A stretch of 64,000 nt of DNA from an uncultured Pelagibacteraceae bacterium (GCA_902629935.1 CACOSU010000001.1:124001-188000), one strand, 5' to 3'; shown: positions 16,271 to 25,385, counted from the first letter of the stretch. Notes: a model not told the origin generated them from the letters alone. Numbers and translations: made by a program.

Positions 16271-17461
16271 ATGGAGGTTGAAACTAGAAAGTTATCCCAA
16301 ATAATTGACTTAAATAAAATCAAAGTAGTTAATAGACCCATTGCAAAAGCTCATGGCTTACCTAATGAATGTTATACAAATAAGGATTATTTATTTTTTG
16401 AGAGAAAAAAAATTTTTGAAAATAAATGGGTGGTAATTGGTGTTGGTAGCTCAATTCCAAACATTGGTGATGCAAAGCCTTTTGATCTTCTTGGAATTCC
16501 TTTAATAATTTTGAGAGATAAAAATAATAATATTAGAGTTTATCACAATGTTTGTAGTCATCGAGGTTACAAAATTTTACAAGAAGAATGTAAATTAAAA
16601 AATGTAATTCGTTGTCCTTACCATTCATGGTCATATGATATGAATGGGAAGCTAGTTGCTACTCCTCATATTGGTGGAATGAATAAACATAGTTGTAGTA
16701 ACTTTAATAAATCTGGAAGTTCCCTTAAAGAGGTAAAGTCATATGTGTGGTTAGATTTAATATTTGTAAATTTAAATAATAATGAAATTGAATTTGAAAA
16801 CTATATTAAACCTTTAAGTGATAGATGGGCTAAATTTTGGCCACTTACAGATAGAAGTTTAATGGTTTACTCAAATGATTATGGGTATTTTAATCTTAAT
16901 GCAAAATGTAATTGGAAATTTGCAATAGAAAATTATTGTGAAAGTTATCACCTCCCATGGGTACACCCTGGACTAAATTCCTACTCGAAACTGGACGATC
17001 ATTATCACATTCAAGGATTACCAAATAGATTTGCTGGACAAGGAACGCTAGTTTATAATCCTAGATTTAAAAGTAAGCTAAAATTTCCATGCTTCCCAAG
17101 TTGGCCTAAAGATAAAGAGAATATTGCTGAGTATGTAGCTTTATTTCCTAATGTAATGCTTGGAATTCATAAAGATCATTTTTATGCCTATTGGCTAGAA
17201 CCAGTTAGCAATGAATATACAAAAGAACATATGGAAATTTATTATGTTGGTAATGAAGCTGCAAATTCAAAAAAATTTAAATCATTAAGAAGACAAAATT
17301 TTGAGCTTTGGAAAGGAGTTCAAAGTGAGGATTTAAATATTATTGAGGGTATGCAAGAGGGTAGAAACTCTCCATCTTATAATGGAGGAAATTTTTCTCC
17401 TAAAATGGATAATCCTACTCACCATTTTCATAAATGGGTTGCAAGTAACTTAATGAAATGA
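16271..17461 (+). CDS. Rieske-type oxygenase alpha subunit
   Basis: 396 residues from ATG 16271, which is preceded by the strong ribosome binding site AAAGGAGG (16259-16266); an upstream TTG at 16256 would include that site and is rejected. The Rieske [2Fe-2S] ligands are Cys95, His97, Cys115 and His118 (CSHR and CPYH). The mononuclear iron site is seen in NYCESYHLPWVH (His227, His232). The family includes choline monooxygenase, glycine betaine monooxygenase and stachydrine demethylase, which oxygenate N-methyl groups. It heads the long betaine run and is followed by BHMT after 11 bases. I infer a methylated-amine substrate. No reductase partner is evident nearby. Confidence 0.88.
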   Translation: MEVETRKLSQIIDLNKIKVVNRPIAKAHGLPNECYTNKDYLFFERKKIFENKWVVIGVGSSIPNIGDAKPFDLLGIPLIILRDKNNNIRVYHNVCSHRGYKILQEECKLKNVIRCPYHSWSYDMNGKLVATPHIGGMNKHSCSNFNKSGSSLKEVKSYVWLDLIFVNLNNNEIEFENYIKPLSDRWAKFWPLTDRSLMVYSNDYGYFNLNAKCNWKFAIENYCESYHLPWVHPGLNSYSKLDDHYHIQGLPNRFAGQGTLVYNPRFKSKLKFPCFPSWPKDKENIAEYVALFPNVMLGIHKDHFYAYWLEPVSNEYTKEHMEIYYVGNEAANSKKFKSLRRQNFELWKGVQSEDLNIIEGMQEGRNSPSYNGGNFSPKMDNPTHHFHKWVASNLMK

Positions 17462-17472
17462 AAGGATAAATA

Positions 17473-18513
17473 ATGAAAAAAGACCTGATTACAAGATTAA
17501 ATGAGGGGCCCATAATGTGTGCAGAGGGATATCTTTTTGCAATGGAAAGAAGAGGCTATCTTTCAGCAGGACCTTTCGTGCCTGAAGTTGTTTTAGAACA
17601 TCCAGAGGTGGTTTCACAATTACATAGAGAGTTTATACGAGCAGGCTCAGATGTTGTTCAAGCATTTACATATTATGGTCATAGAGAAAAACTGAGAATT
17701 ATTGGTAAAGAAGATATGCTAGAACCACTTCAAAAAAATGCTCTTAAAATTGCTAAAGATGCAGCAAGCGAATTTAAAGACCTAGATCTAATGGTTTGTG
17801 GAGATGTAGCTAATACAAATATTTTTGATCCTGGAGATAATAGTACTCATAAAGAATGTCAAAAAATGTATGAGGAACAAATAGGTTGGGCAAAAGATGC
17901 AGGTGTAGATTTCGTAATAGCGGAAACAATCAATTGGACAGAGGAAATGAAAATTGCACTAAAAGCAATTAAAGATGCAGGTTTAATAGCTGTCTGTAAT
18001 TTTGCAATACCAAGAGGAGACAAAACTAGAGAAGGACATAGTGCTGAAGATGCTTGTAAAATGATGGAAGATTTAGGTGCTGATGTTGTTGGTTTAAATT
18101 GTTACAGAGGTCCAAATATGACTATGAAGCTATTAAAAAAAGTAAGAGATAAAGTTTCTTGTCATGTTGCTGGTCTTCCCGTCCCTTACAGAACAACAGA
18201 AGAAGAGCCAGGTTTTTTAAATATTTCTGATAGTGGATGTAATTGCATTCCTGGAGGAAATGCATTCCCTGTTGCTTTAGATAATTTATTTTGCAATCGA
18301 TTTGAAATGGCAGAATTTGCTAAAGATTGTGTTTCAAAAAAAATTAATTTTATTGGTATTTGTTGCGGGGCCGAAGCTCATCATGTGAGAGAGATGTCAG
18401 TCGCAATTGGAAAAAAACCAATATCAATGAAATATATGCCAGATATGAGTAAACACTTTCATCATGGAACAGATAAATCTTTAAAAAAAGTTAATAAGGA
18501 AATTAAATATTAA
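17473..18513 (+). CDS. bhmT: Betaine-homocysteine S-methyltransferase
   Basis: 346 residues of the homocysteine S-methyltransferase barrel. Zinc ligands are Cys210 (VGLNC) and Cys297/Cys298 (GICCGA). Other family features are the N-terminal EGYLFAMERRGYLSAGPFVP and AGSDVVQAFTYYGHREKL. The enzyme moves a methyl group from glycine betaine to homocysteine, giving methionine and dimethylglycine, the substrate of the next gene. The stop overlaps that gene's start (TAATG). In SAR11, which depends on reduced sulfur and on osmolytes, this also supplies methionine. DMSP could be an alternative methyl donor, but nothing in the sequence settles this. Confidence 0.9.
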   Translation: MKKDLITRLNEGPIMCAEGYLFAMERRGYLSAGPFVPEVVLEHPEVVSQLHREFIRAGSDVVQAFTYYGHREKLRIIGKEDMLEPLQKNALKIAKDAASEFKDLDLMVCGDVANTNIFDPGDNSTHKECQKMYEEQIGWAKDAGVDFVIAETINWTEEMKIALKAIKDAGLIAVCNFAIPRGDKTREGHSAEDACKMMEDLGADVVGLNCYRGPNMTMKLLKKVRDKVSCHVAGLPVPYRTTEEEPGFLNISDSGCNCIPGGNAFPVALDNLFCNRFEMAEFAKDCVSKKINFIGICCGAEAHHVREMSVAIGKKPISMKYMPDMSKHFHHGTDKSLKKVNKEIKY

Positions 18514-20918
18514 TGGAAAAAAATGCTAAAGTAGTTGTTATAGGAGGAGGAGTAGTTGGCTGCTCAATTCTATATCATCTATCAAAGTTTGGTTTAAAAG
18601 ATTGTATTTTGCTTGAGAGAAACGAACTTACATCGGGTTCATCTTGGCATGCTGCTGGAAATGTTCATGTTATTTCTTCAGACCCAAATATCTCTAGAAT
18701 GATGGCTTATACTATTGGTCTCTATAAAGAAATTGAAAAAGAGTCAGGTCATTCAGTTGGATTTAAACCAAGTGGTGGATTTTATTTAGCTTCAAATGAA
18801 GTTTGGGCAGATTATCTTAAAAGAGAAAGATCTAAAGCTAGATACATGGGTCTTGATCAAGAATTTATTTCTCTTGAAGAAGTAAAGAAGAAACATCCTC
18901 TAATAGATCCATCTCGATACTTATTAGCACTTTGGGATCCCATTGATGGAGAAGTTGACCCATCAGGTGTAACCTACGCTTTTGCAAAAGCTGCCAAAGT
19001 ACATGGCGGTAAATATTACACACACACAGTTGTTAAAGATACTAAACAGAAAAAGGATGGTACATGGGATGTATTTACAGACAAAGGTAATATTAATGCT
19101 GAAATAGTTATTAATGCTGGAGGACTTTGGGCAAGAGAAGTTGGTCAACTTGCAGGATTACATCTGCCCGTTCAGCCTATGGAGCACCATTATTTAATTA
19201 CAGAGCCTATTCCAGAAATTGAGGAAATGGGTGATCAAAGGCTACCAATTGGAACTGATTTTGAGGGAAATATTTATTTTAGGCAAGAAGGAAAAGGAAT
19301 GCTTTTAGGGACTTATGAACCAAAATCAACCCCCTGGAAAATAGAGGGGACACCAATGAACTTTGGTCATGAATTGTTGGATCCTAAATTAGATAACATC
19401 CAAGATAGGCTAGCGATTGGTTTTGAGCGTATGCCTGCTTTAGAGAGAGCTGGTATAAAAAATATCGTTAATGGACCTTTTACCTTTGGACCAGATGGAA
19501 GCCCTTTAATAGGACCAGTTCCTGGAATGAAAAATTATTGGGTTGCAGTTGGTGTTATGGCTGGATTTTGCCAAGGGGGTGGAGTTGGAAAATGTATTGC
19601 TGAATGGATTATAGATGGAGAGCCATCTATAGATGTATGGGCAATGGATGTTGCTAGGTTTGGAGATTACGCATCTCCACAATATGGAACAATAAAATCT
19701 TCTGAAAACTATGAAAGAAGATTTATTATGACTTTTCCAAATGAAACTTTACCAAAAGGAAGAAAACAAAAAACTACAGCACTATATGATCGTTTTATTA
19801 ATCAAGGAGCAGTCATGGGAGATAGCTTTGGTTTAGAGAACGTTTTGTGGTTCGCAAATAACAAAGAAGATGCATTTGAGGAACCTACTATAAAAAGATC
19901 TAGATCTCATGATTATGTTTCAAAAGAAGTAATTAATGTAAGAGAAAATGTTGGATTTATAGAAGTTGCTAATTTTTCAAAGCATGAATTCAAAGGTCCA
20001 GATGCTAGAAAGTTTTTAGATCATATAATGGCTGGAAAAATTCCAAAACCAGGCAGAATTTCTCTATCACCAATGCTATCTTACAGGGGAAAATTATGTG
20101 GAGATCTTACTGTCGCTTGTTTTGATGAAGATGAATTTATGGTTTTTGGATCTGGTGCTGCTCAAGAAATGCATAGACGATGGTTTGAAAGTCATTTAGG
20201 AAAATTTAATTTGAATTATACAAATAGATCCGATGAGTTCCATGGATTGTCAATAGCTGGCCCTAACTCTAGAAAGGTTCTTGAAAAAATAGTTAGAGAA
20301 GATGTTTCATCCGAAAAATTTAAATTTAGAGACTCTAGAAGAATGTTTGTTGGAGGAGTACCAGCAATTATAAATAGAATCTCATTTACTGGAGAACTTG
20401 GTTATGAAATTTATGTTGCTCCACATTTCCAAATTAAACTATATGAGGAGATAATTGAAGCTGGAAAAGAATTTAATATTAAACCATTTGGTGGAAGAGC
20501 CCTTATGTCAATGAGATTAGAAAAAAATTGGGGCGCTTGGACTTTGGATTATAGACCAGATTTTACCGCGAGGGAAACAGGGTTAGATGCTTTTATAAAT
20601 TGGGATAAAGATTTTATTGGAAAAGAAAATGCTCAAAAAGAAAATGGTTCAAACAAATTAATTCCGTTAATTGTTGAAACTAATGATATAGATGTAACAA
20701 ATAATGAAGCTGTAATGATTGGTAATCAAAGTATTGGCTACGTTACTTCAGGTGGATTTGCACACTTTGTTAATAAAAGTATGGCTTTTACTTATATAGA
20801 TGAAAATAAAGTAAATTTTGAAAATAAAATTCAAATAGAAATTAACGGAGACTTATTTAATTGTTCAATAATAAAAGAACCACTCTATGATCCTAGTGGA
20901 CAAAAAATGAGAAGTTAA
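18513..20918 (+). CDS. Dimethylglycine/sarcosine dehydrogenase-type flavoprotein with GcvT domain (copy 1)
   Basis: 801 residues in the DMGDH layout: N-terminal FAD-binding oxidoreductase (VVVIGGGVVGCSILYHL), His46 in SSWHAAG at the position of the covalent FAD histidine, then a C-terminal GcvT-like folate domain from about residue 430 (SFGLENVLWFANN, then VNVRENVGFIEVANFSKHEF). It would demethylate dimethylglycine or sarcosine, hand electrons to ETF and the one-carbon unit to tetrahydrofolate. BHMT lies immediately upstream, which favours dimethylglycine. The second copy at 28534 probably takes the next step. Which copy prefers which substrate is not decided by sequence. Confidence 0.9.
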   Translation: MEKNAKVVVIGGGVVGCSILYHLSKFGLKDCILLERNELTSGSSWHAAGNVHVISSDPNISRMMAYTIGLYKEIEKESGHSVGFKPSGGFYLASNEVWADYLKRERSKARYMGLDQEFISLEEVKKKHPLIDPSRYLLALWDPIDGEVDPSGVTYAFAKAAKVHGGKYYTHTVVKDTKQKKDGTWDVFTDKGNINAEIVINAGGLWAREVGQLAGLHLPVQPMEHHYLITEPIPEIEEMGDQRLPIGTDFEGNIYFRQEGKGMLLGTYEPKSTPWKIEGTPMNFGHELLDPKLDNIQDRLAIGFERMPALERAGIKNIVNGPFTFGPDGSPLIGPVPGMKNYWVAVGVMAGFCQGGGVGKCIAEWIIDGEPSIDVWAMDVARFGDYASPQYGTIKSSENYERRFIMTFPNETLPKGRKQKTTALYDRFINQGAVMGDSFGLENVLWFANNKEDAFEEPTIKRSRSHDYVSKEVINVRENVGFIEVANFSKHEFKGPDARKFLDHIMAGKIPKPGRISLSPMLSYRGKLCGDLTVACFDEDEFMVFGSGAAQEMHRRWFESHLGKFNLNYTNRSDEFHGLSIAGPNSRKVLEKIVREDVSSEKFKFRDSRRMFVGGVPAIINRISFTGELGYEIYVAPHFQIKLYEEIIEAGKEFNIKPFGGRALMSMRLEKNWGAWTLDYRPDFTARETGLDAFINWDKDFIGKENAQKENGSNKLIPLIVETNDIDVTNNEAVMIGNQSIGYVTSGGFAHFVNKSMAFTYIDENKVNFENKIQIEINGDLFNCSIIKEPLYDPSGQKMRS

Positions 20919-21541
20919 TGGCTCAAAAAGACGTTGGAAATAAAATACCAATTTATAAGCTTAAAACTACAAGTGAAGTAATGAAATACTATGATGAATG
21001 GGGTGATAAAGATAAATATAATAAAGATATGGTCGATTGGAACTACACTGGACCAAAAGAAACTGTTGAAATATTTAATAAATATCAAAAAAACAAAAAT
21101 ATTCTTATATTTGATGCTGGTTGTGGAACGGGTTTAGTTGGAATAGAGTTGAAAAAGTATGGTTTTGAAAATTTTCATGGAGCAGATTTGTCACAAACAT
21201 TGCTAGATACCGTTCCAGTAAACCTTTATCAAAAATTAGAAAAAGTTGATTTAAATCAAAAAATTAGTTCTGATGATAATTATTATGATGCAGTAATGTG
21301 TGTTGGTACATTTACTTTTGGACACGTAAAACCAAATGCGTTAGATGAATTCGTAAGAATTACAAAACCAGGTGGTTTAATATGTTTTACCATTAATGAG
21401 GGCATACATGAAGAATATGGCTTTGATAAAAAAATTGAAATTTTAAAAAATAATAAATGGGAAGAACTTGAATTTTTTAAATCAGATTATATTGCAAGCA
21501 AGGATGTTAATGCTTGGTTAGGACTGTACAGAGTAAAATGA
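20918..21541 (+). CDS. Class I SAM-dependent methyltransferase
   Basis: 207 residues with the Rossmann motif I as FDAGCGTGLVG (Asp66 to Gly75) and the acidic post-I residue in GADLS. The YYDAVMCVGTFTFGHV segment and FVRITKPGGLICFTIN are motifs II/III of small-molecule methyltransferases (Methyltransf_11 type). Coupled to the flavoprotein by a TAATG and to the M24 gene by an ATGA overlap. The acceptor is unknown. A methyltransferase inside a demethylation run is notable: it may make, repair or detoxify a methylated intermediate. Confidence 0.85.
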   Translation: MAQKDVGNKIPIYKLKTTSEVMKYYDEWGDKDKYNKDMVDWNYTGPKETVEIFNKYQKNKNILIFDAGCGTGLVGIELKKYGFENFHGADLSQTLLDTVPVNLYQKLEKVDLNQKISSDDNYYDAVMCVGTFTFGHVKPNALDEFVRITKPGGLICFTINEGIHEEYGFDKKIEILKNNKWEELEFFKSDYIASKDVNAWLGLYRVK

Positions 21542-22773
21542 GATTTGGTAGAAAAATAGCTCCACATGTAAAAACTAAACAAAATTTTATAACTAAAAAA
21601 AGATTAAGAGAAGATCAAATAAATTTTGAAAAATTAAGGTCATATCGTTTGAGCAGAGTAAGAAAAGAATTAGAAAAAAATAATTTAGAAGCTTGTATTT
21701 TATTTGATCCAGTTAATGTACGTTATGCTTTAGATAGTCTTAATATGAGTGTTTATAATATGCATAATTTGACTAGATATTGTTTTGTTCCAGTAAATGG
21801 ACCAACAATTCTATACGAATATTTTAATTGCGAAAATTTGTCTTCACATTTAAATTTAATTGACGAAATCAGACCAGCAATTACTTGGGATTATTTTAGC
21901 AATGGCAATCAAGCATCTAACGAATTAAAAAAATGGATTAATGAAATAAAAGATTTATCAAATAAATATTTTAAATCAAAAAAAATAGCAGTAGATGTTT
22001 TAAATGGACCTGCTGTATCAGCTTTAAACAAAGAGGGTATTGAAGTAGTAGACGCAAAACTAATTCTTGAACAAGCTAGAGTCATAAAATCACCTGACGA
22101 ATTAATTTGTATGAAAGCTGCTATTGAAGTTGCCGAAATGGGTGTATCAAAAATGCGTTCTGAACTGAAAGCAGGAATGACAGAGGATGAGTTATGGTCA
22201 ATTTTGCATAAGACAAATATTGAAAATGGAGGAGAATGGATTGATTGTAGAATTTTATCATCTGGGCAGAGAACAAATCCATGGATGCAAGAAAGTAGTA
22301 ACAAAGTTATCCAACATGGAGAACTAGTAGCTTTTGATACTGATATGGTAGGACCTTATGGATATTGTGCAGATATCTCCAGAGCTTTTGTTGTTGGTAA
22401 CAAATTTAGTGATGAACAAAAAAAATTGTATCAAATGGCTCGAGAACAAATTAATCATAATTCACGATTAATTAAAGATGGTGTGTCTTTTCAGGAATTT
22501 ACTGAAAAATCTTGGGTATTACCTGAGGACTATTATCCAAACAGATATTCAGTAATGGTGCATGGAATCGGAATGTGTGACGAATGGCCTGCAATAAAAT
22601 ATCCTACAGATGGAGGTGAACGAAGTGGCATTTTCTCAAAAAATATGACTATTACTGTAGAAAGTTATGTTGGTAAAGTAGGTGGTAAAGAGGGAGTTAA
22701 ACTTGAACAACAATATTTGATAGGTGAAAATGGACTTGAATTGATGTCCCATCATCCTTTAGAAGATATTTAA
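21538..22773 (+). CDS. M24-fold protein resembling DMSP lyase DddP
   Basis: 411 residues from the ATG overlapping the previous stop (ATGA); an in-frame TTG at 21514 is rejected. Annotated by fold it is an M24 (creatinase/Xaa-Pro peptidase) protein, but the match to DddP as I remember it is close. Metal ligands Asp267, Asp269, Asp279, His342, Glu375 and Glu390 show nearly the intervals of Ruegeria DddP (295, 297, 307, 371, 406, 421). The DddP catalytic pair Tyr366/Asp377 is matched by Tyr337 and Asp348 in HGIGMCDEWP. ILFDPVNVRYALDSLNM and GGEWIDCRILSSGQRTNPW are also DddP-like. It would cleave DMSP to acrylate and DMS; a peptidase role is the alternative. Confidence 0.75.
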   Translation: MRFGRKIAPHVKTKQNFITKKRLREDQINFEKLRSYRLSRVRKELEKNNLEACILFDPVNVRYALDSLNMSVYNMHNLTRYCFVPVNGPTILYEYFNCENLSSHLNLIDEIRPAITWDYFSNGNQASNELKKWINEIKDLSNKYFKSKKIAVDVLNGPAVSALNKEGIEVVDAKLILEQARVIKSPDELICMKAAIEVAEMGVSKMRSELKAGMTEDELWSILHKTNIENGGEWIDCRILSSGQRTNPWMQESSNKVIQHGELVAFDTDMVGPYGYCADISRAFVVGNKFSDEQKKLYQMAREQINHNSRLIKDGVSFQEFTEKSWVLPEDYYPNRYSVMVHGIGMCDEWPAIKYPTDGGERSGIFSKNMTITVESYVGKVGGKEGVKLEQQYLIGENGLELMSHHPLEDI

Positions 22774-23183
22774 TGAAAATAATATTAGTAATGGGTTTGC
22801 CAGGAGCAGGCAAAACTACATTAGCAGATGAAATGGCTCCACTCTTAAATGCAAAGCGGTTAAATGCCGACGAAGTTAGAACTGCAGCTAATGATTGGGA
22901 TTTTTCAGAAGAAGGCAGAGTAAGACAAGCAAAACGAATGGCAGATTTTGCAATAAAATTAAAAAACGAAGGTAATTACGTTATTGCAGATTTTGTAGCA
23001 CCAACACCAGCAGCTAGAAAGTTATTTCCTTCAGATTTTATAGTATGGGTAGATACAATTAAAAAAGGAAGATTTGAAGACACAAATCAAATGTTTGTAG
23101 AGCCTGAAAATTTTGATTTTAAAGTTACTACTCAAGATGCAAAAAATTGGGCTCCGAATATTATAGAGGAGATAAAAAAATGA
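22773..23183 (+). CDS. Small P-loop kinase, adenylylsulfate kinase-like
   Basis: 136 residues with a Walker A loop VMGLPGAGKTTLA (residues 6-18), a segment RLNADEVR like that of APS kinase, and LKNEGNYVIADFVAPTPAARK, which parallels the 'G..VI.a..sp....R' stretch of CysC. It is about 40-60 residues shorter than CysC and lacks the C-terminal lid typical of it. No ATP sulfurylase or sulfate reduction gene is nearby, and SAR11 usually lacks assimilatory sulfate reduction, so a true APS kinase role is doubtful. It overlaps the next gene, a nucleotidyltransferase, by four bases, which suggests the pair phosphorylates and then activates the same small molecule. Confidence 0.75.
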   Translation: MKIILVMGLPGAGKTTLADEMAPLLNAKRLNADEVRTAANDWDFSEEGRVRQAKRMADFAIKLKNEGNYVIADFVAPTPAARKLFPSDFIVWVDTIKKGRFEDTNQMFVEPENFDFKVTTQDAKNWAPNIIEEIKK

Positions 23184-23554
23184 CTTATAAATGGGATAAT
23201 AAAAAACCTACTGCACAAATGTTAGGAAGATGGCAACCTTTTCATGATGGGCACTATAAGTTATTTAAGGAAATAATAAAGAAAACTGGTCAAGTTTGTA
23301 TACAAATTAGAGATGTACAGGGTGTAGATGACAATCCTTTTGATTTTGAAACAGTAAAAAAAAATATAGAAGAGAGATTAAATCCAGAATTTGAGGGTCA
23401 ATTTAAAATAATGATGGTACCGAATATCACAAATATTTGCTACGGTAGAGGTGTTGGATATAAAATTGAAGAAATTGTTTTAGATGAAGAAACACAAAAA
23501 ATATCAGCTACAAAGATAAGAGCAAAAATGAGAGAAGAGGGAAAGTTAAAATAA
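23180..23554 (+). CDS. Cytidylyltransferase-type nucleotidyltransferase
   Basis: 124 residues from the ATG overlapping the kinase stop; a longer frame from 23147 lies wholly inside the kinase gene and is rejected. The fold signature is clear: the HxGH motif as PFHDGHYKLF (His22, His25) and the ISxTxIR motif as ISATKIRA (residues 108-114). Members transfer AMP or CMP to small phosphorylated acceptors (pantetheine phosphate, glycerol phosphate, nicotinate mononucleotide). The acceptor here is unknown. It ends six bases before a 2OG oxygenase gene. Confidence 0.8.
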   Translation: MTYKWDNKKPTAQMLGRWQPFHDGHYKLFKEIIKKTGQVCIQIRDVQGVDDNPFDFETVKKNIEERLNPEFEGQFKIMMVPNITNICYGRGVGYKIEEIVLDEETQKISATKIRAKMREEGKLK

Positions 23555-23560
23555 ACTTAA

Positions 23561-24412
23561 ATGAACGATAGACTGAAGACTATTGTAGATTTAGAAAAAT
23601 ATCCAATACACGATTTAAATTCACCAATAATTAAAAATCTAGTTAAACAATGTAAAGAGGAGCTTGATAAGTATAGTTGCTCAACAATTCCAAATTTTAT
23701 TTTACCCAAATCACTTAAGGTAATGAATTCTGAGTTAGAAAAACAATTAGACGAAGTTTATATGTCTAAAGAAAGTATTAATGCTTACTTATATGCAAAG
23801 GACGATCCTTCATTGCCAAAAGATCATCCAAAAAGAACTTTTATGAATAGATATAATGGATATTTAAATTCAGATTGTTTCCCAAAAGATTCTGAGATGA
23901 AATATCTCTATGAAACTGAAGAGCTTTTAAAATTTGTTTCTGCTTGTTTAGGCGTTTCTCCTATTTACAGATGGGCAGATCCTTTAGCATGTCATGCTTA
24001 TAATGTTATGAAACCAGAAGGAGTACTCCCTTGGCATTTTGATAGTTGTGAATTCACACTTAGTTTAATGATACAAAAACCGGAGAAGGGAGGTGTATTT
24101 GAGTACTGTCCAAATATAAGAGAGCCTGGAAATGAAAATTTCGATGAAGTTCAAAAAGTTATATCAGGAGATAGAACAAGAGTAAGACAATTAAAGTTAG
24201 AGCCAGGAGATTTACAAATATTTAAAGGCAGATTTACTTTGCATAGGGTAACAAAAGTTGAAGGCCTAAAATCAAGATATATGTGTATTCCAGCTTATGT
24301 TTTAGATCCATGGAGAGTAAACACCCCAGAACACTCAAAAGCTATTTATGGCAAAGTTTTACCAATTCATATAGAAAGAAATCAGGCTAGATCCGATGGA
24401 TTAACTGATTAA
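23561..24412 (+). CDS. Fe(II)/2-oxoglutarate-dependent oxygenase (phytanoyl-CoA dioxygenase-like)
   Basis: 283 residues with a facial triad visible as His159 and Asp161 (PWHFDS) and distal His228 (FTLHRVTKV), followed by Arg239, which would bind 2-oxoglutarate. The fold is the double-stranded beta-helix of PhyH/HalD-like oxygenases. The likely role is hydroxylation or oxidative demethylation of a small molecule, made plausible by the surrounding N-methyl metabolism. It sits between the nucleotidyltransferase and the enoyl-CoA hydratase with almost no gaps. The aspartate in place of an alanine or glycine makes hydroxylation more likely than halogenation. Confidence 0.8.
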   Translation: MNDRLKTIVDLEKYPIHDLNSPIIKNLVKQCKEELDKYSCSTIPNFILPKSLKVMNSELEKQLDEVYMSKESINAYLYAKDDPSLPKDHPKRTFMNRYNGYLNSDCFPKDSEMKYLYETEELLKFVSACLGVSPIYRWADPLACHAYNVMKPEGVLPWHFDSCEFTLSLMIQKPEKGGVFEYCPNIREPGNENFDEVQKVISGDRTRVRQLKLEPGDLQIFKGRFTLHRVTKVEGLKSRYMCIPAYVLDPWRVNTPEHSKAIYGKVLPIHIERNQARSDGLTD

Positions 24413-25192
24413 ATGAATAGTAATATTAAAATTAAAAAAATTAACAATGAAGTTGCATCGATTGTCATTGATGAACCAAAAACTTATAACTCCTTATCAT
24501 TCAAAAATCTCTCCGATTTATTAAAGACTTTAAAAAAGCTAGATACTGATAAAAAAGTTAAAGTAATAATATTAGAAGGTGCTGGTAAAGGATTTAGTGC
24601 TGGACACAATTTAAAAGAAGTTAGAGGTCTTAAAAAGAGAGATAAATATTTAACATTATTTAATCTTTGTTCAAAAGTAATGCTTCAGATCGTTGAAAGT
24701 AGAAAGCCTGTAATAGCTAAAGTTCATGGTGCTGCATTTGCTGCTGGCTGTCAATTGGTTGCTAGTTGTGATTTAGCATACAGTACTAAAGATGCACTAT
24801 TTGCTACACCAGGGGTCAACATAGGTTTATTTTGTAGTACACCTATGGTTGCTGTTAGTAGAAAGATAAATCGAAAACCAATGATGAAAATGTTGTTAAC
24901 TGGAGAACCTATCACTGCAAATTATGCAAAAGAAATAGGTTTAATAAACGATAATTTTTCAAAATCTAAATTAGATAGTGAAGTATTAAAAGTAGCAAAT
25001 AAAATTGCTTCTAAATCTAATTTAACAATAAAAATCGGAAAGCAAGCTTTTTACAAACAATTAGAAATGCCATTAAGTAAAGCTTATGCTTATACAAGTA
25101 AAATGATGACTCTTAATATGATGTCAATGGATGCAAAAGAAGGAATTTCTGCTTTCTTAGAAAAAAGAAAACCTAATTGGAAAAATAAATGA
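24413..25192 (+). CDS. Enoyl-CoA hydratase/isomerase family protein
   Basis: 259 residues of the crotonase fold. Oxyanion-hole segments are FSAGHNLKE and HGAAFAAGCQLVASCD, both canonical. It resembles the ECHDC3 branch, where the usual paired catalytic glutamates are not both obvious: the second segment reads PGVNIGLFCSTPM, so one Glu is absent and hydratase chemistry is not guaranteed. If the M24 protein makes acrylate, a crotonase could hydrate acryloyl-CoA to 3-hydroxypropionyl-CoA, but no CoA ligase is present in the run. The start immediately follows the preceding stop; the end overlaps a small membrane gene (ATGA). Confidence 0.85.
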   Translation: MNSNIKIKKINNEVASIVIDEPKTYNSLSFKNLSDLLKTLKKLDTDKKVKVIILEGAGKGFSAGHNLKEVRGLKKRDKYLTLFNLCSKVMLQIVESRKPVIAKVHGAAFAAGCQLVASCDLAYSTKDALFATPGVNIGLFCSTPMVAVSRKINRKPMMKMLLTGEPITANYAKEIGLINDNFSKSKLDSEVLKVANKIASKSNLTIKIGKQAFYKQLEMPLSKAYAYTSKMMTLNMMSMDAKEGISAFLEKRKPNWKNK

Positions 25193-25380
25193 AAATTAAA
25201 AATATTTTAATAATTATTTTTATTATTATAGGGCTTTATATTGTTTTAGATTTTAGAGATCATAATTTTAAAAGAGCTATAGATGCATGTGTTGCAGGTA
25301 GTCAAAAATTAGAAAAACCAATGACCATTGAAGAAGCAAAAGAATTTTGTAAGAAAAAAATTTTATTAAAAGACAAATAA
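25189..25380 (+). CDS. Small single-pass membrane protein, 63 aa
   Basis: A 63-residue protein with one N-terminal hydrophobic helix (about residues 5-21) and a short soluble tail with two cysteines (ACVAG and EEAKEFCKKK). It starts in a four-base overlap with the crotonase gene and is followed by the CoA-binding protein after five bases, so it belongs to the operon. The two cysteines might form a disulfide if the tail is periplasmic. No family recognised. Confidence 0.65.
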   Translation: MKIKNILIIIFIIIGLYIVLDFRDHNFKRAIDACVAGSQKLEKPMTIEEAKEFCKKKILLKDK

Positions 25381-25385
25381 ATCTT

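Noticed and set aside
21514-21537. TTG start for the M24 gene
   Set aside because: It lies within the methyltransferase gene; ATG 21538 forms the standard ATGA overlap.
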